Of a DNA stretch of 64,000 nt, positions 52,484-61,637 are shown piece after piece. The position numbers and the translations under genes were made by a program. The stretch covers positions 124,001 through 188,000 of the forward strand of contig NZ_JAUXOY010000027.1 of the NCBI RefSeq assembly GCF_030684185.1, in the 5' to 3' direction. This DNA comes from Methylotenera sp. (GTDB lineage Bacteria > Pseudomonadota > Gammaproteobacteria > Burkholderiales > Methylophilaceae). The notes beneath the pieces were generated by a model, which was not told where the DNA came from, searched no databases, and worked only from the letters and a program-made list of their open reading frames with translations. Position 1 is the stretch's first letter. Each line of letters opens with the position of its first letter.

Positions 52484-52548
52484 TAAAAAATGGCGTCTGA
52501 TAATGAATCAACTCTTAAAAATAAGAATCATTTCATTATCAAGACGCC
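52484..52548 (-). terminator. Leader terminator (attenuator) before nrtA
   Basis: On the minus strand a 16-bp stem with one bulged base (52542-52548 plus 52532-52540, pairing with 52492-52507) ends in GGCGTCT / AGACGCC. It is followed by TTTTTT (52485-52490). It lies about 55 bases before the nrtA start, where a plain operon terminator would make no sense. Confidence 0.88.
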
Positions 52549-52573
52549 TTTGCCTTGAACTACTTGTTAGTGC

Positions 52574-52589
52574 GAGCCAGCTTTGGCTC
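52574..52589 (-). ncRNA. ANTAR-target hairpin 2 in the nitrate leader
   Basis: In the minus-strand RNA, GAGCC and GGCTC form a 5-bp stem closing the hexaloop AAAGCU. A at loop position 1 and G at position 4 are the two conserved bases of ANTAR-binding hairpins. It precedes the leader terminator by 25 bases. Confidence 0.75.
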
Positions 52590-52625
52590 AATATTTCATG
52601 TTTAATTTAGAGTTGTTTAACCAAT

Positions 52626-52645
52626 AGACCCGTCGCTGGGCTTCT
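52626..52645 (-). ncRNA. ANTAR-target hairpin 1 in the nitrate leader
   Basis: In the minus-strand RNA, CCC/GGG plus AGA/UCU (with a 2-base bulge) close the hexaloop AGCGAC, again with A1 and G4. It is the upstream partner of the hairpin at 52574-52589; the linker is 36 bases. The weaker stem lowers confidence compared with hairpin 2. Confidence 0.65.
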
Positions 52646-52668
52646 GTGTTTATCAACTTAATCTTTAA

Positions 52669-53244
52669 TCAAAGCAACAATTTGGCTGCTTCAATAATTT
52701 GTTCTGACAACTTACCTATCCGTATATGTTTTTGCATCGCCATATTGCGTAATAAGGTATAAGCCTCGTCTTCATCAATATTACGCTGTTTCATAATTAA
52801 CCCTTTTGCACGCTCAATCACCTTGCGTTCACTAAGTTTGGTATTAGCCTCATTCAGGGCATCACGCAAATCTTTAAATTCTTCAAACCGTGCGACTGCC
52901 GCATCAATTACGGGCCGTAAACGCTCGTTTGGAATACTACCCACCACATAAGCGCAAACCCCAGCTTTTGTCGCCAACTTCATTTGCTCTTTGTCATCAT
53001 CATGCGTAAACATCATAATCGGTCGCGGATCATGCATAGTCATTACACAAATGTTTTCCAAAGTGTCACGACTCGGTGAATCTGTATCAATAATTACAAT
53101 GTCTGGTCTAAATTCACAACAGGCACTATCTAAATTAACGGTGTCTTTTAAATGTGCAACTACTTCATATCCAGTATCTAGCAATGATTGCTTGAGTGGT
53201 TTGGTGCGCTCCAAATCATTATCAACAATCATCACTCTTAACAT
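52669..53244 (-). CDS. nasT: ANTAR-domain antiterminator NasT
   Basis: NasT is an RNA-binding regulator that lets RNA polymerase read through the nas leader when nitrate is present. It has 191 residues. A receiver-like domain (about 1-120, with DIVIIDTDSPS at the phosphorylation position) is joined by a coiled coil to a C-terminal ANTAR domain (KLSERKVIERAKGLIMKQRN, DEAYTLLRNMAM). In known systems NasT is held inactive by the cytoplasmic nitrate sensor NasS, but no nasS is present here. A sigma-54 promoter lies just upstream, and the target leader follows its stop. Confidence 0.92.
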   Translation of the reverse strand: MLRVMIVDNDLERTKPLKQSLLDTGYEVVAHLKDTVNLDSACCEFRPDIVIIDTDSPSRDTLENICVMTMHDPRPIMMFTHDDDKEQMKLATKAGVCAYVVGSIPNERLRPVIDAAVARFEEFKDLRDALNEANTKLSERKVIERAKGLIMKQRNIDEDEAYTLLRNMAMQKHIRIGKLSEQIIEAAKLLL

Positions 53245-53276
53245 GGCAGCTTAAATATAGTAGTTAGTTTTCTAAA

Positions 53277-53294
53277 AGCAATAGACGTGCCAAG
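53277..53294 (-). promoter_or_regulatory. Sigma-54 promoter of nasT
   Basis: On the minus strand TTGGCACGTCTATTGCT gives an exact TGGCAC-N5-TTGCW match, with GG at -24 and GC at -12. The nasT ATG is about 33 bases downstream of the -12 element. No other sequence nearby competes as a promoter. Confidence 0.85.
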
Positions 53295-53380
53295 TAGTTA
53301 TTTGTTGTATATCTTTATGATTTTATTAAGTAAATTTATATCTATATTTAGTATTAAGTTAACAAGGTTGATGTGGTATA

Positions 53381-53395
53381 GCACGCATAAGGTGC
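53381..53395 (-). promoter_or_regulatory. NtrC-type dyad upstream of nasT
   Basis: GCACCTTATGCGTGC (minus strand) has the GCAC-N7-GTGC form of NtrC sites, about 90 bases upstream of the sigma-54 promoter. The centre bases are not an ideal match, and an overlapping GGTGC-GCACC hairpin could be an alternative reading. Confidence 0.55.
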
Positions 53396-53523
53396 GGACG
53401 CACCAATGTAGACCTAGTGTTGTATTGTGCAAATACGACAGAGTGGAGAACGAAATATTTAATATTCAGTCGTATTCGTAGGTAAAATTTTAATTTAAAT
53501 TATTTATATTTGGACGGGATAAA

Positions 53524-54054
53524 ATGAAAGCAATTCTGTTGGCTATACTATTTTTGGGGGCATCAAATATGGCGAATGCGACATGTTCTGAACTGTACAA
53601 TCATCAATTAACCACTTTACAGGGCGATAAAATCAATCTTTGTGATTATCAGAATAAACCAATTCTGGTGGTAAATACTGCGAGTAAATGTGGTTTCACG
53701 CCCCAATTTGACGCGCTTGAAGGTTTGTACAGCAAATATAAAAGTAAGGGATTGTTAGTGGTAGGTTTCCCATCAAATGATTTTAAGCAGGAGCCAGGTA
53801 ACGATAAGCAAATAGGCGATTTTTGTAAACTGACTTATTCGGTTAAATTTCCTATGATGACGAAAAGCTCAGTCACAGGAGCAAATGCAAATCCGTTTTA
53901 CAAGCAATTGATTGCAAAGACTGGCCAGCAACCTCAATGGAATTTCTACAAATACGTAATTTTGCCTGGTGGCAAAGACGTGTATGCCTTTAGTAGTGAT
54001 GTGAAGCCAGATTCAGCTGAAATTCTAGATAGAATTAAATCAGGTTTGAAGTAA
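53524..54054 (+). CDS. Exported glutathione peroxidase-like protein
   Basis: This is a cysteine-type glutathione/thioredoxin peroxidase (BtuE family) of 176 residues that reduces hydroperoxides. A signal peptide (about 19 residues, ending MANA) suggests a periplasmic location, less common than the cytoplasmic form. The peroxidatic Cys lies in NTASKCGFTPQ, the second motif is GFPSNDFKQEPGN, and the catalytic Trp-Asn pair is in WNFYKYV. Its terminator follows. Confidence 0.9.
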   Translation: MKAILLAILFLGASNMANATCSELYNHQLTTLQGDKINLCDYQNKPILVVNTASKCGFTPQFDALEGLYSKYKSKGLLVVGFPSNDFKQEPGNDKQIGDFCKLTYSVKFPMMTKSSVTGANANPFYKQLIAKTGQQPQWNFYKYVILPGGKDVYAFSSDVKPDSAEILDRIKSGLK

Positions 54055-54068
54055 GTATTGATTTTAAT

Positions 54069-54109
54069 AAGCAGGAAAACGCCAGAAGCGCTTTCCTGCT
54101 TGGGTTTTG
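54069..54109 (+). terminator. Terminator after the glutathione peroxidase gene
   Basis: A 10-bp stem AAGCAGGAAA / TTTCCTGCTT (54069-54078 with 54092-54101) with an inner CGC/GCG pairing is followed by GGGTTTTGG, a weak T-tract. Confidence 0.7.
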
Positions 54110-54147
54110 GAGCAAGCGAACTAAAAAAATATCCTTTTTAGGATTAT

Positions 54148-54954
54148 TTAAGACGCTTTACGCGTTTTTTCCATAATAATTGCTGAAAGCTCTTCTACTG
54201 AACGACTGGTTGAATCTGCCCATGTAATGCCTGCATTCCGCATCAGGTTTTCTGCTGTAACAATTTCTTTACGGCAATTCTCTATTGAGGCATAAAAACT
54301 ACCAGACCTACGCTCGTTGCGAACAGCGTGTAGACGTTCCGGCTTGATGGTGAGGCCGAATATCTTATCCAGGTGTTTATGTAACACGGCTGGTAAAGAC
54401 CCGCGTTCAAAGTCCTCTGGAATCAATGGGTAATTAGCCGCCTTGATTCCAAACTGCATGGCTAGGTAAACGCTGGTAGGGGTTTTGCCGCAACGTGAAA
54501 CACCTATTAAAATGACATCAGCCTCTTCAAGACCTGAGTTAGTCATGCCGTCATCATGATTCAATGTAAAGTTAACGGCCTCCATGCGGTCGTTGTATTT
54601 ACTTCCCATGACACTGTGCGCAATACCGGCACCTCTAAGTGGCTTTTGATCCAATTCCAAACTTAGAGGGTCGATAAATGTATTGAACAAGTCAATAAAA
54701 TAAGCGTTGGATTCTTTTAGGGTACTTCTTAGTTCAATATTCCCTAATGTCATAATGACAACAGGTCGACCCCCATCTTCCTCTGCAGCGTTTAAGATGG
54801 CATCTTGAGCGAGCTTGATTTTATCTAGCGTATCGGTAAAGGGTAGGCGTACTTGGGTAAAATTGGTGCCTGGAAAGTGCTCCAGTAGTTTACCCAAGGC
54901 CCCTGCAGTAATGCCAGTACCGTCTGAGATGAAAAATACAGTGCGTTTTAGCAT
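54148..54954 (-). CDS. ppsR: PEP synthase regulatory protein PpsR
   Basis: PpsR is a bifunctional kinase/pyrophosphorylase that switches PEP synthase off (ADP-dependent phosphorylation) and on. It has 268 residues of the DUF299 family. It opens RTVFFISDGTGITAG; the P-loop-like GVSRCGKTPTSVYLA lies at about 152-166, and NYPLIPED follows. It lies 14 bases after its target gene ppsA on the same strand. Confidence 0.95.
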   Translation of the reverse strand: MLKRTVFFISDGTGITAGALGKLLEHFPGTNFTQVRLPFTDTLDKIKLAQDAILNAAEEDGGRPVVIMTLGNIELRSTLKESNAYFIDLFNTFIDPLSLELDQKPLRGAGIAHSVMGSKYNDRMEAVNFTLNHDDGMTNSGLEEADVILIGVSRCGKTPTSVYLAMQFGIKAANYPLIPEDFERGSLPAVLHKHLDKIFGLTIKPERLHAVRNERRSGSFYASIENCRKEIVTAENLMRNAGITWADSTSRSVEELSAIIMEKTRKAS

Positions 54955-54968
54955 TACAGTTACCCTTT

Positions 54969-57341
54969 TTATTTTTTAGCTAGTCTTTGCCATGTAGTAA
55001 CAACCGTATCAGGGTTAAGTGACATTGATTGTATGCCTTCAGCGACCAACCATTCTGCAAAGTCAGGGTGGTCAGAAGGACCCTGGCCGCAAATACCTAC
55101 GTATTTGCCTAGGCGGTTACAAGTGTGAATCGCCATTTTAATGAGTTCTTTCACAGCATCATTACGCTCGTCAAAGCCATCCGCTAAAATGCCTGAGTCT
55201 CTATCCATACCTAATGTCAGTTGTGTCAGGTCGTTCGAGCCAATTGAGAAACCATCAAAATAATGCAGGAATTCTTCTGCAAGCAATGCATTAGATGGAA
55301 TTTCACACATCATAATCAGGCGCAAGCCATTTTGACCACGTTTAAGCCCGTTGGCAGCCATGATTTCAGTCACTGCTTTGGCTTCTTCAAGTGTACGTAC
55401 AAAAGGAATCATTAACTCAACGTTAGTTAAACCCATTTCATCACGTACTTTTTTCATGGCAGTACATTCCATGGCAAAGCATTCTTTGAAGTCTTCTGCC
55501 ATATAACGTGCCGCGCCGCGGAAGCCAATCATTGGATTTTCTTCATCTGGCTCGTAAATCTCACCGCCCACCAGTTTTTTGTATTCATTTGATTTAAAGT
55601 CTGAAGTACGCACAATCACTGGTTTTGGATAAAAAGCAGCAGCAATGGTAGCTACACCTTCAGCCACTTTATCAATATAGAACTGTTTAGGTGAAGCGTA
55701 ACCACGTGCACGGTTTTTAATGGTGGTTTGAATCGCATGCGGCATTGCATCAACATTTAAAATAGCTTTAGGATGTATGCCCACCATATTGTTGATGACA
55801 AATTCCAAACGTGCCAAACCCACGCCATCATTTGGTGTTTTTGCAAAACCAAACGCCATGTCAGGGTTGCCAACGTTCATCATGATTTTGCAAGGTGCTG
55901 GCGGAAGTGTTGCGGTGGCTTGACTACTCACTTCATACTCAATTGCACCATGATAGACAAAACCTGATTCCCCTTCAGCACATGATACCGTGACGATTTC
56001 ACCTTCACGTAACACATCAGTGGCGTTAACAGAACCTACAATCGCAGGAATGCCTAATTCACGGGCAATAATTGCAGCATGGCATGTACGGCCGCCACGG
56101 TTAGTCACGAGTGCACTGGCACGTTTCATGACTGGCTCCCAGTTCGGGTCTGTCATATCTGCGACTAATACATCACCAGGTTGTACTAAATGCATATCCG
56201 CTGGGTCTAACACAATGCGTACAGGGCCAACACCTACTTTTTGTGTCACAGCACGACCTACTACTAATGGTTTTTCGCTATGTTTGTTCAGTTTGAAAGT
56301 CTCAGTCACATTGCTTAAAGATTCTTGAGACTTTACGGTTTCTGGACGTGCTTGCAAGATATACAGTTTGTTATCAACCCCGTTTTTACCCCATTCAATA
56401 TCCATTGGACAGCCGTAGTGTGTTTCAATCGTCATGGCATAGAGTGCTAACTCTAAAACATCTTCATTTGAAAGTGAATAACGGTCACTATCTGCAGAAT
56501 CTACTTCAATAGTATGGGTGCTTTTACCCGCACGTGTGGCATCGCTAAACACCATTTTGATGAGTTTTGAACCCATAGTGCGGCGAACAATAGAAGGCTT
56601 GCCTTGTGCCAGAGTTGGCTTGTGTACATAGAATTCGTCAGGATTTACTGCACCCTGTACAACGGTTTCACCCAGACCGTATGATGAAGTAATAAACACT
56701 ACATCTTTAAATCCAGATTCAGTGTCTATGGTGAACATCACGCCAGCACAGCCAATGTCTGAACGCACCATTTGTTGCACGCCCGCTGAAAGCGCTACAT
56801 CGGCATGTACAAAACCTTTGTGCACGCGGTATGAAATCGCACGGTCATTATATAAAGAAGCAAATACTTCTTTAATGGCGTGCAAAATGTTATCTAAACC
56901 TTGAATGTTTAAAAATGATTCTTGCTGGCCTGCAAAGGAAGCATCAGGCAAATCTTCTGCGGTAGCAGATGAACGTACTGCAAAAGTTGCGCCATTGCCA
57001 GATTTGGCAGTGAGCGTTGCATAGTTTTCAGCAATTGCTTTGTCTAGCGCGGCTGGAAAGGGTGCAGCCATAATCCATTCACGCACTTGCTTGCCACAGA
57101 TGGCGAGCGCTTGCGTATCGTCTACGTTCAAAGCATCAAGTGCTGCATTAATTTTGACGTCTAAACCATTTTGGGCTAAGAACTCACGGTATGCATCTGC
57201 CGTGGTTGCAAAGCCTGTCGGCACTCGCACGCCCTTTGCCGATAATTGCGAAATCATCTCGCCAAGGGAGGCATTTTTACCGCCAACTGAGGGTACGTCT
57301 ATGTTTCTGAGGTTTTCAAATGGAATAACGTGAGCTGACAT
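54969..57341 (-). CDS. ppsA: Phosphoenolpyruvate synthase
   Basis: PpsA converts pyruvate and ATP to PEP, AMP and phosphate for gluconeogenesis. It has 790 residues in three parts. The N-terminal ATP-grasp domain has [22 protein letters not shown]. The swivelling His domain has [17 protein letters not shown], which holds the phosphorylated His and the Thr that PpsR modifies. The PEP/pyruvate TIM barrel has [20 protein letters not shown]. It is divergent from the H4MPT operon across a 238-base region. Confidence 0.97.
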   Translation of the reverse strand: MSAHVIPFENLRNIDVPSVGGKNASLGEMISQLSAKGVRVPTGFATTADAYREFLAQNGLDVKINAALDALNVDDTQALAICGKQVREWIMAAPFPAALDKAIAENYATLTAKSGNGATFAVRSSATAEDLPDASFAGQQESFLNIQGLDNILHAIKEVFASLYNDRAISYRVHKGFVHADVALSAGVQQMVRSDIGCAGVMFTIDTESGFKDVVFITSSYGLGETVVQGAVNPDEFYVHKPTLAQGKPSIVRRTMGSKLIKMVFSDATRAGKSTHTIEVDSADSDRYSLSNEDVLELALYAMTIETHYGCPMDIEWGKNGVDNKLYILQARPETVKSQESLSNVTETFKLNKHSEKPLVVGRAVTQKVGVGPVRIVLDPADMHLVQPGDVLVADMTDPNWEPVMKRASALVTNRGGRTCHAAIIARELGIPAIVGSVNATDVLREGEIVTVSCAEGESGFVYHGAIEYEVSSQATATLPPAPCKIMMNVGNPDMAFGFAKTPNDGVGLARLEFVINNMVGIHPKAILNVDAMPHAIQTTIKNRARGYASPKQFYIDKVAEGVATIAAAFYPKPVIVRTSDFKSNEYKKLVGGEIYEPDEENPMIGFRGAARYMAEDFKECFAMECTAMKKVRDEMGLTNVELMIPFVRTLEEAKAVTEIMAANGLKRGQNGLRLIMMCEIPSNALLAEEFLHYFDGFSIGSNDLTQLTLGMDRDSGILADGFDERNDAVKELIKMAIHTCNRLGKYVGICGQGPSDHPDFAEWLVAEGIQSMSLNPDTVVTTWQRLAKK

Positions 57342-57420
57342 GATAGTTCCTTAGATGTTCGAACGAGGGAATTAAATTTTGTTTTACATTTAAGTTACAT
57401 TTTGCCTAAATAAGTAGTCG

Positions 57421-57517
57421 CTGTCACCTGAAAATACACGCTAGAGGCTAAAAATTTGTGTGGTACAGGTGTTGACGTATGAAAAGTCATCACTGTCAGC
57501 TAAAATGCACATTAGAA
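57421..57517. repeat. Pair of imperfect direct repeats between ppsA and the H4MPT operon
   Basis: CTGTCACCTGAAAATACACG continuing CTAGA (57421-57445) recurs as CTGTCAGCTAAAATGCACAT continuing TAGA (57493-57516). The copies are offset by 72 bases, about seven helical turns. Their position in the divergent region suggests a regulator binding two sites. No regulator is known to me for these sequences. Confidence 0.45.
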
Positions 57518-57579
57518 ATTCGATAATATGTCTGCCAAATCGGCTACATAGCAAAAAGTAACATAATTGTGAAAAATTT

Positions 57580-58608
57580 ATGGCAAACGTAATACCAACA
57601 AAAATTACAGTTAAAAGCACAGCTCGTTTGCATATGGGTTTTTTTGATTTACATGGCGGCTTAGGGCGGAAGTTTGGCAGTATAGGGTTAAGTTTAACAA
57701 CCCCTAGTGTGGAATTAACGGCAAACCCCTCCGATAAACTTTTGGTCACCGGCTTGGCAAGTCAGCACGCGTTTGATATTGCACAAAAAATTATCACTAA
57801 ACTTAGTCTTAATGGTGCCGTTAACCTTAATGTTAAACAATGCATTCCTCAGCATGCGGGCTTAGGTTCGGGTACGCAGTTTTCCTTAGCGATTGGGGCG
57901 GCTATAAGTAGGTTATATCAATTAAATTTAAACGTTGTACAAATAGCTGAACTGACTGGACGTGGCAGTCGCTCTGGGATTGGCATCGCAGCATTTAATT
58001 CTGGTGGATTATTGATTGACGGCGGGCGGGTTTCAGGCTTGCATAGTTCTTCTGAAAATAAGTTACAGGAGGCTTCTTTACCAGTACTTTCAAAAGTACC
58101 GTCTTTAAAAGTCCCGCCATTATTGGCACGCTATGATTTTCCAGAACATTGGCGTATTTTATTGATATTTGATGCTAGTCAACCAGGTATTCATGGCGAA
58201 GAGGAATTGGTTGCGTTTAATAAGTTGCCGGTTTTTTCAGAAAACCTGGCGGCACATTTATGTCGCTCGGTACTGATGCAGGCGATGCCAGCGTTGGTTG
58301 AACAAGATTTAAATACCTTTGGTCGCAGTATTCGGGAATTGCAGGGGCATGTCGGTGATTATTTTGCCCCCGCTCAGGGCGGGCGCTATGCCAGCAAGAA
58401 GGTGGGTGCAGTATTGCAATATTTGGAAAGTACCGGTGTAGCTTGTCTTGGACAAAGCTCTTGGGGCCCAACAGGTTTTGCTGTGTTTGAAAATTTAGCT
58501 GAAGCAGAAAAGCATCTGCAGCAACTTAAAATTACTTTTGCTGAATCTAATTTAACATGGGTAATTTGTAGTGCTAACAATCACGGCGCGGAAATAATAC
58601 AAGCATAA
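57580..58608 (+). CDS. mptG: beta-ribofuranosylaminobenzene 5'-phosphate synthase
   Basis: This enzyme joins p-aminobenzoate (or 4-hydroxybenzoate) to PRPP, the first committed step of methanopterin biosynthesis. It has 342 residues of the GHMP-kinase-like fold. It opens ITVKSTARLHMGFFDLHGGLGRKFG, followed by the glycine-rich PQHAGLGSGTQFSLAIGAA and GRGSRSGIGIAAFNSGG; the family-typical GPTGFAV lies near the end. It starts the H4MPT operon, divergent from ppsA. Confidence 0.94.
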   Translation: MANVIPTKITVKSTARLHMGFFDLHGGLGRKFGSIGLSLTTPSVELTANPSDKLLVTGLASQHAFDIAQKIITKLSLNGAVNLNVKQCIPQHAGLGSGTQFSLAIGAAISRLYQLNLNVVQIAELTGRGSRSGIGIAAFNSGGLLIDGGRVSGLHSSSENKLQEASLPVLSKVPSLKVPPLLARYDFPEHWRILLIFDASQPGIHGEEELVAFNKLPVFSENLAAHLCRSVLMQAMPALVEQDLNTFGRSIRELQGHVGDYFAPAQGGRYASKKVGAVLQYLESTGVACLGQSSWGPTGFAVFENLAEAEKHLQQLKITFAESNLTWVICSANNHGAEIIQA

Positions 58609-58656
58609 AATTTATAAGAGCCTTCATTAAAAATTCTTCAAGAGATATTTAAAATT

Positions 58657-59562
58657 ATGGAAAAAGTCAGTATTTTGCATTTGATCACAGCGGCTAAAAA
58701 CGCAAGCCCGTTTGATGTCAACATGGCCTATGATGCGGGTTTCGATAAGATCATGTCTTATACCAATATCTCACTTTCTGAAATAGCTGGATTGACGCAA
58801 GATGCGATTTTTTCGCGAAGTCCATCTGGTATTAAGCGAGAGGCGTTATTTATTGGTGGGCGTGATATAGACTTGGCGATGGATATGCTGGACGCCGCTA
58901 AAAAAGCGATGTTCCCGCCGTTTCAGGTGTCCGCATTTGCTGATCCATCAGGTGCATTTACTACGGCAGCCGCGATGGTGGCAAAGGTGGAATTTCATCT
59001 TAAAAAACATTTTCAGACAACTTTAGCGGATAAGAAGGTGGCCGTTTTTGGTGCAACTGGCCCTGTAGGCGGTTGTGTGGCAGTAATCGCAGCTAATTTG
59101 GGGGCGAAAGTTGTGCTGGTGGCGCATAGAAGTATAGATGACGTGCGTATTAAGGCTGATAGTTATAACCGGCGATACGGGTCAGAAATAGGTTATGCGG
59201 ATGGCTCAAACGATACTTTAAAACAGTCAGTATTAAACAATGTAGATGTCGTGCTATGTGCGGTGGCGGCTGGTGTCCGTGTGATGTCCGTAACCCAGAT
59301 TGCACAGTCTAAAACTTTGAAAATCATTGCCGATGTGAATGCTGTTGCCCCAACCAGTGCAGAAGGCGTGGATGTAATGGCTGATGGCGTGGCAATTGCG
59401 GCGACCAATGTTATTGGCATTGGCGCCTTAGCTATAGGTAACTTAAAGTACTCCACTCAGCATAATTTATTGAAACAAATGCTGTCTGCAGAAAAGCCAT
59501 GTTATTTGGAGTTTATGGCAGCATTCGAGATGGCGCGTAGCTTGACTCAAGCTCGTGCCTAG
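58657..59562 (+). CDS. mtdB: Methylene-H4MPT dehydrogenase MtdB
   Basis: MtdB oxidises methylene-H4MPT to methenyl-H4MPT with NAD(P)+ during formaldehyde oxidation. It has 301 residues. The N-terminal domain shows ASPFDVNMAYDAGFDKIMSY, the SPSGIKREALFIGGRD segment and FADPSGAFTTAAAMVA. The Rossmann part carries VFGATGPVGGCVAVIAANLGA, and DVNAVAPTSAEGVD is typical. It overlaps the next gene by eight bases. Confidence 0.96.
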   Translation: MEKVSILHLITAAKNASPFDVNMAYDAGFDKIMSYTNISLSEIAGLTQDAIFSRSPSGIKREALFIGGRDIDLAMDMLDAAKKAMFPPFQVSAFADPSGAFTTAAAMVAKVEFHLKKHFQTTLADKKVAVFGATGPVGGCVAVIAANLGAKVVLVAHRSIDDVRIKADSYNRRYGSEIGYADGSNDTLKQSVLNNVDVVLCAVAAGVRVMSVTQIAQSKTLKIIADVNAVAPTSAEGVDVMADGVAIAATNVIGIGALAIGNLKYSTQHNLLKQMLSAEKPCYLEFMAAFEMARSLTQARA

Positions 59563-60646
59563 CAAGCTAATAATTGCAATGACATCGGCGCGCGGCTATG
59601 CGCAGGCGGCGAAGTCTTGCGGGTATCAAGTGATTACGCTTGACGCTTTTGCCGATGCAGATACGCGAAATGTTGCTGAACAATGTTTTAAAGTGCGTTT
59701 TAGTGAGCAGGGTGTAGATACAGATGATTTCAAGCGGGTTTTTTCAAAAATTTGCCTGGATGATGTGGCAGGTTTTTTATACGGCAGCTTATTTGATGCG
59801 GCACCGGCGCTATTGTCATGGGTTGCTGAGCAGGTTTCGATAATAGGCAACAACCCTGAAACGATGCAGCTTGTAAAGAGTTTAGATTTTTTTGTGCTGC
59901 TTGATAATTTGAATATCCAACACCCAGAAGTACGATTGGATTTGCCTGGTAATACAGAAAATTGGCTATGCAAGCAGCTTGGTGGCAATGGTGGTTTACA
60001 TGTAAAGCCGGTTAAGTATGCATTGGTAGGTGATTATTTCCAACGCCAGGTTGATGGGGAGCCAATTTCATTATTATTTGTTGCTGACGGAGAAACTGCA
60101 AAAATCATTGGGTTTAACCTCCAGTTAATATCACCAACAGACGAGTTGCCATATCGTTTTGCCGGGGCAGTAAGTAATGTGGCTTTACCTAAGCAAGCGC
60201 AACAAAAGCTGGTTCACGCTGCTCAGCAATTAAGCGCAGCGTTAGGTTTGCGAGGTATTAACAGCTTGGATGCTGTTGTTGAGGGGGATGAATTGTGGAT
60301 ATTAGAATTAAATCCTCGTTTAAGCGCCACTTTTCATCTCTACCCGAACTTGTTGCAAACTCACATTCAGGCTTGCAAAGGCCAATTGTTAGATTTTCCA
60401 CTAGCAAATGATTCAAAAGCGCAAATGACGTTGTATGCACAAAAAACTATGGAAATCGCCTCAGATTTTGCCTGGCCTGATTGGGTCGCAGACATTCCGT
60501 ATGTTGGGCGTGATGAATCCAGTGTTAATATTCAAATGAATGATCCAATTTGTTCTGTACTAGCGGAAGCTGGTAAGGCCACCACAGCCCATCAACTGGT
60601 GTTGCAAAGAGCGAACACATTAAAAGGGAAATTGCTTTATGACTAA
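59555..60646 (+). CDS. ATP-grasp protein of the H4MPT cluster (OrfY-like)
   Basis: This 363-residue ATP-grasp protein is of the type found in H4MPT clusters of methylotrophs (OrfY) and presumably ligates a group onto the cofactor or its precursor. The N-terminal part is Rossmann-like (IIAMTSARGYAQAAKSCGYQ). The ATP-grasp core shows WLCKQLGGNGGLHVKP and the metal-binding LWILELNPRLSATFHLY. The GTG at 59555 overlaps mtdB; an ATG at 59579 would cut the first strand. Mch follows with an eight-base overlap. The exact reaction is not known to me. Confidence 0.8.
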   Translation: MPSKLIIAMTSARGYAQAAKSCGYQVITLDAFADADTRNVAEQCFKVRFSEQGVDTDDFKRVFSKICLDDVAGFLYGSLFDAAPALLSWVAEQVSIIGNNPETMQLVKSLDFFVLLDNLNIQHPEVRLDLPGNTENWLCKQLGGNGGLHVKPVKYALVGDYFQRQVDGEPISLLFVADGETAKIIGFNLQLISPTDELPYRFAGAVSNVALPKQAQQKLVHAAQQLSAALGLRGINSLDAVVEGDELWILELNPRLSATFHLYPNLLQTHIQACKGQLLDFPLANDSKAQMTLYAQKTMEIASDFAWPDWVADIPYVGRDESSVNIQMNDPICSVLAEAGKATTAHQLVLQRANTLKGKLLYD

Positions 60647-61622
60647 ACAAAATTCGATAAACTCTGGTACTAATAGCCTAAGCGTGAATCAGCTTGCCAA
60701 TCTTTTGGTGGAAAAATTAATCGCTGATGCCGACACTTTGCAATTGGGTATTTCTACGCATGAGTCTGGCTGTACCATTATTGACGCAGGAATTCAGCAT
60801 TCAGGATGCGCCGAAGCCGGGCGTTTAATTGCCGAGATTTGTATGGGTGGGTTGGGCGAGGTAAAGCTGCAAGCAGATAAGCGTTTTGCAGGCTTTGATG
60901 ATGCAATTGCGGTAACTTCGGCACAGCCGGTATTAGCTTGTTTGGCTAGCCAATATGCAGGTTGGGCGCTCAGTCACGAAAAGTTTTTCTCATTAGGTTC
61001 AGGTCCCGCGCGCGCACTGGCGCAGCGTGAAGAATTATTTAAAGAGCTGGAATACAAAGACAGCGCAACTAGCACTTGTATTGTGCTGGAAACCGATAAA
61101 ATTCCGCCGATTCAGGTAATTGAAAAAATTGTCCGCGATACGCAAATTCCAGCGGAAAATTTAACGGTTATTTTAACCCCGACCACCAGTATTGCAGGGG
61201 TTGTGCAAATCGTTGGCCGTGTATTAGAGGTAGCTTTGCATAAAGCGCATACGCTACATTTTCCACTTGCTAATATTGTAAGCGGCTCTGGTGTAGCAGT
61301 GTTGCCACCAGTTTCCAAAGACTTTATGACGGCTATGGGGCGCACCAACGATGCGATTCTATTTGGTGGAGAAGTGAGTTTGCAAGTAAGTTGTGATGAC
61401 ACTGCTGCTGCAGAACTGGCATTAAACTTGCCTAGTAGCTCTTCTAAAGATTACGGTAAAACATTTGCCCAGGTATTCAAGTTTTACAATATGGATTTTT
61501 ACAAGATTGACCCTATGTTATTTAGCCCAGCTAAAGTAACTATTACCAATCTGCAAACAGGGAAGGTCTTTGAGGGTGGCCAATTAAATGTTGATTTAAT
61601 TGCGCTATCTTTTGCTAATTAA
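60639..61622 (+). CDS. mch: Methenyl-H4MPT cyclohydrolase Mch
   Basis: Mch hydrolyses methenyl-H4MPT to 5-formyl-H4MPT, the step after MtdB in formaldehyde oxidation. It has 327 residues. Family motifs are SGCTIIDAGIQHSGCAEAGR (about 45-64), the LASQYAGWALSHEKFFSLGSGPARAL region, TTSIAGVVQIVGRVLEVALH, and MGRTNDAILFGGEV. The formyltransferase (fhc) genes are not in the window. Confidence 0.97.
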   Translation: MTKQNSINSGTNSLSVNQLANLLVEKLIADADTLQLGISTHESGCTIIDAGIQHSGCAEAGRLIAEICMGGLGEVKLQADKRFAGFDDAIAVTSAQPVLACLASQYAGWALSHEKFFSLGSGPARALAQREELFKELEYKDSATSTCIVLETDKIPPIQVIEKIVRDTQIPAENLTVILTPTTSIAGVVQIVGRVLEVALHKAHTLHFPLANIVSGSGVAVLPPVSKDFMTAMGRTNDAILFGGEVSLQVSCDDTAAAELALNLPSSSSKDYGKTFAQVFKFYNMDFYKIDPMLFSPAKVTITNLQTGKVFEGGQLNVDLIALSFAN

Positions 61623-61637
61623 TTTGTAAAGCTGCTT

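Noticed and set aside
52646-52690. A possible separate promoter for the nrtA leader just after nasT
   Set aside because: Only a weak TTGTTG / TTGATA pair is visible, not enough to support a call.
53287-53481. A 64-residue plus-strand frame upstream of the glutathione peroxidase gene
   Set aside because: It overlaps the sigma-54/NtrC region of nasT, has no ribosome binding site and an improbable composition.
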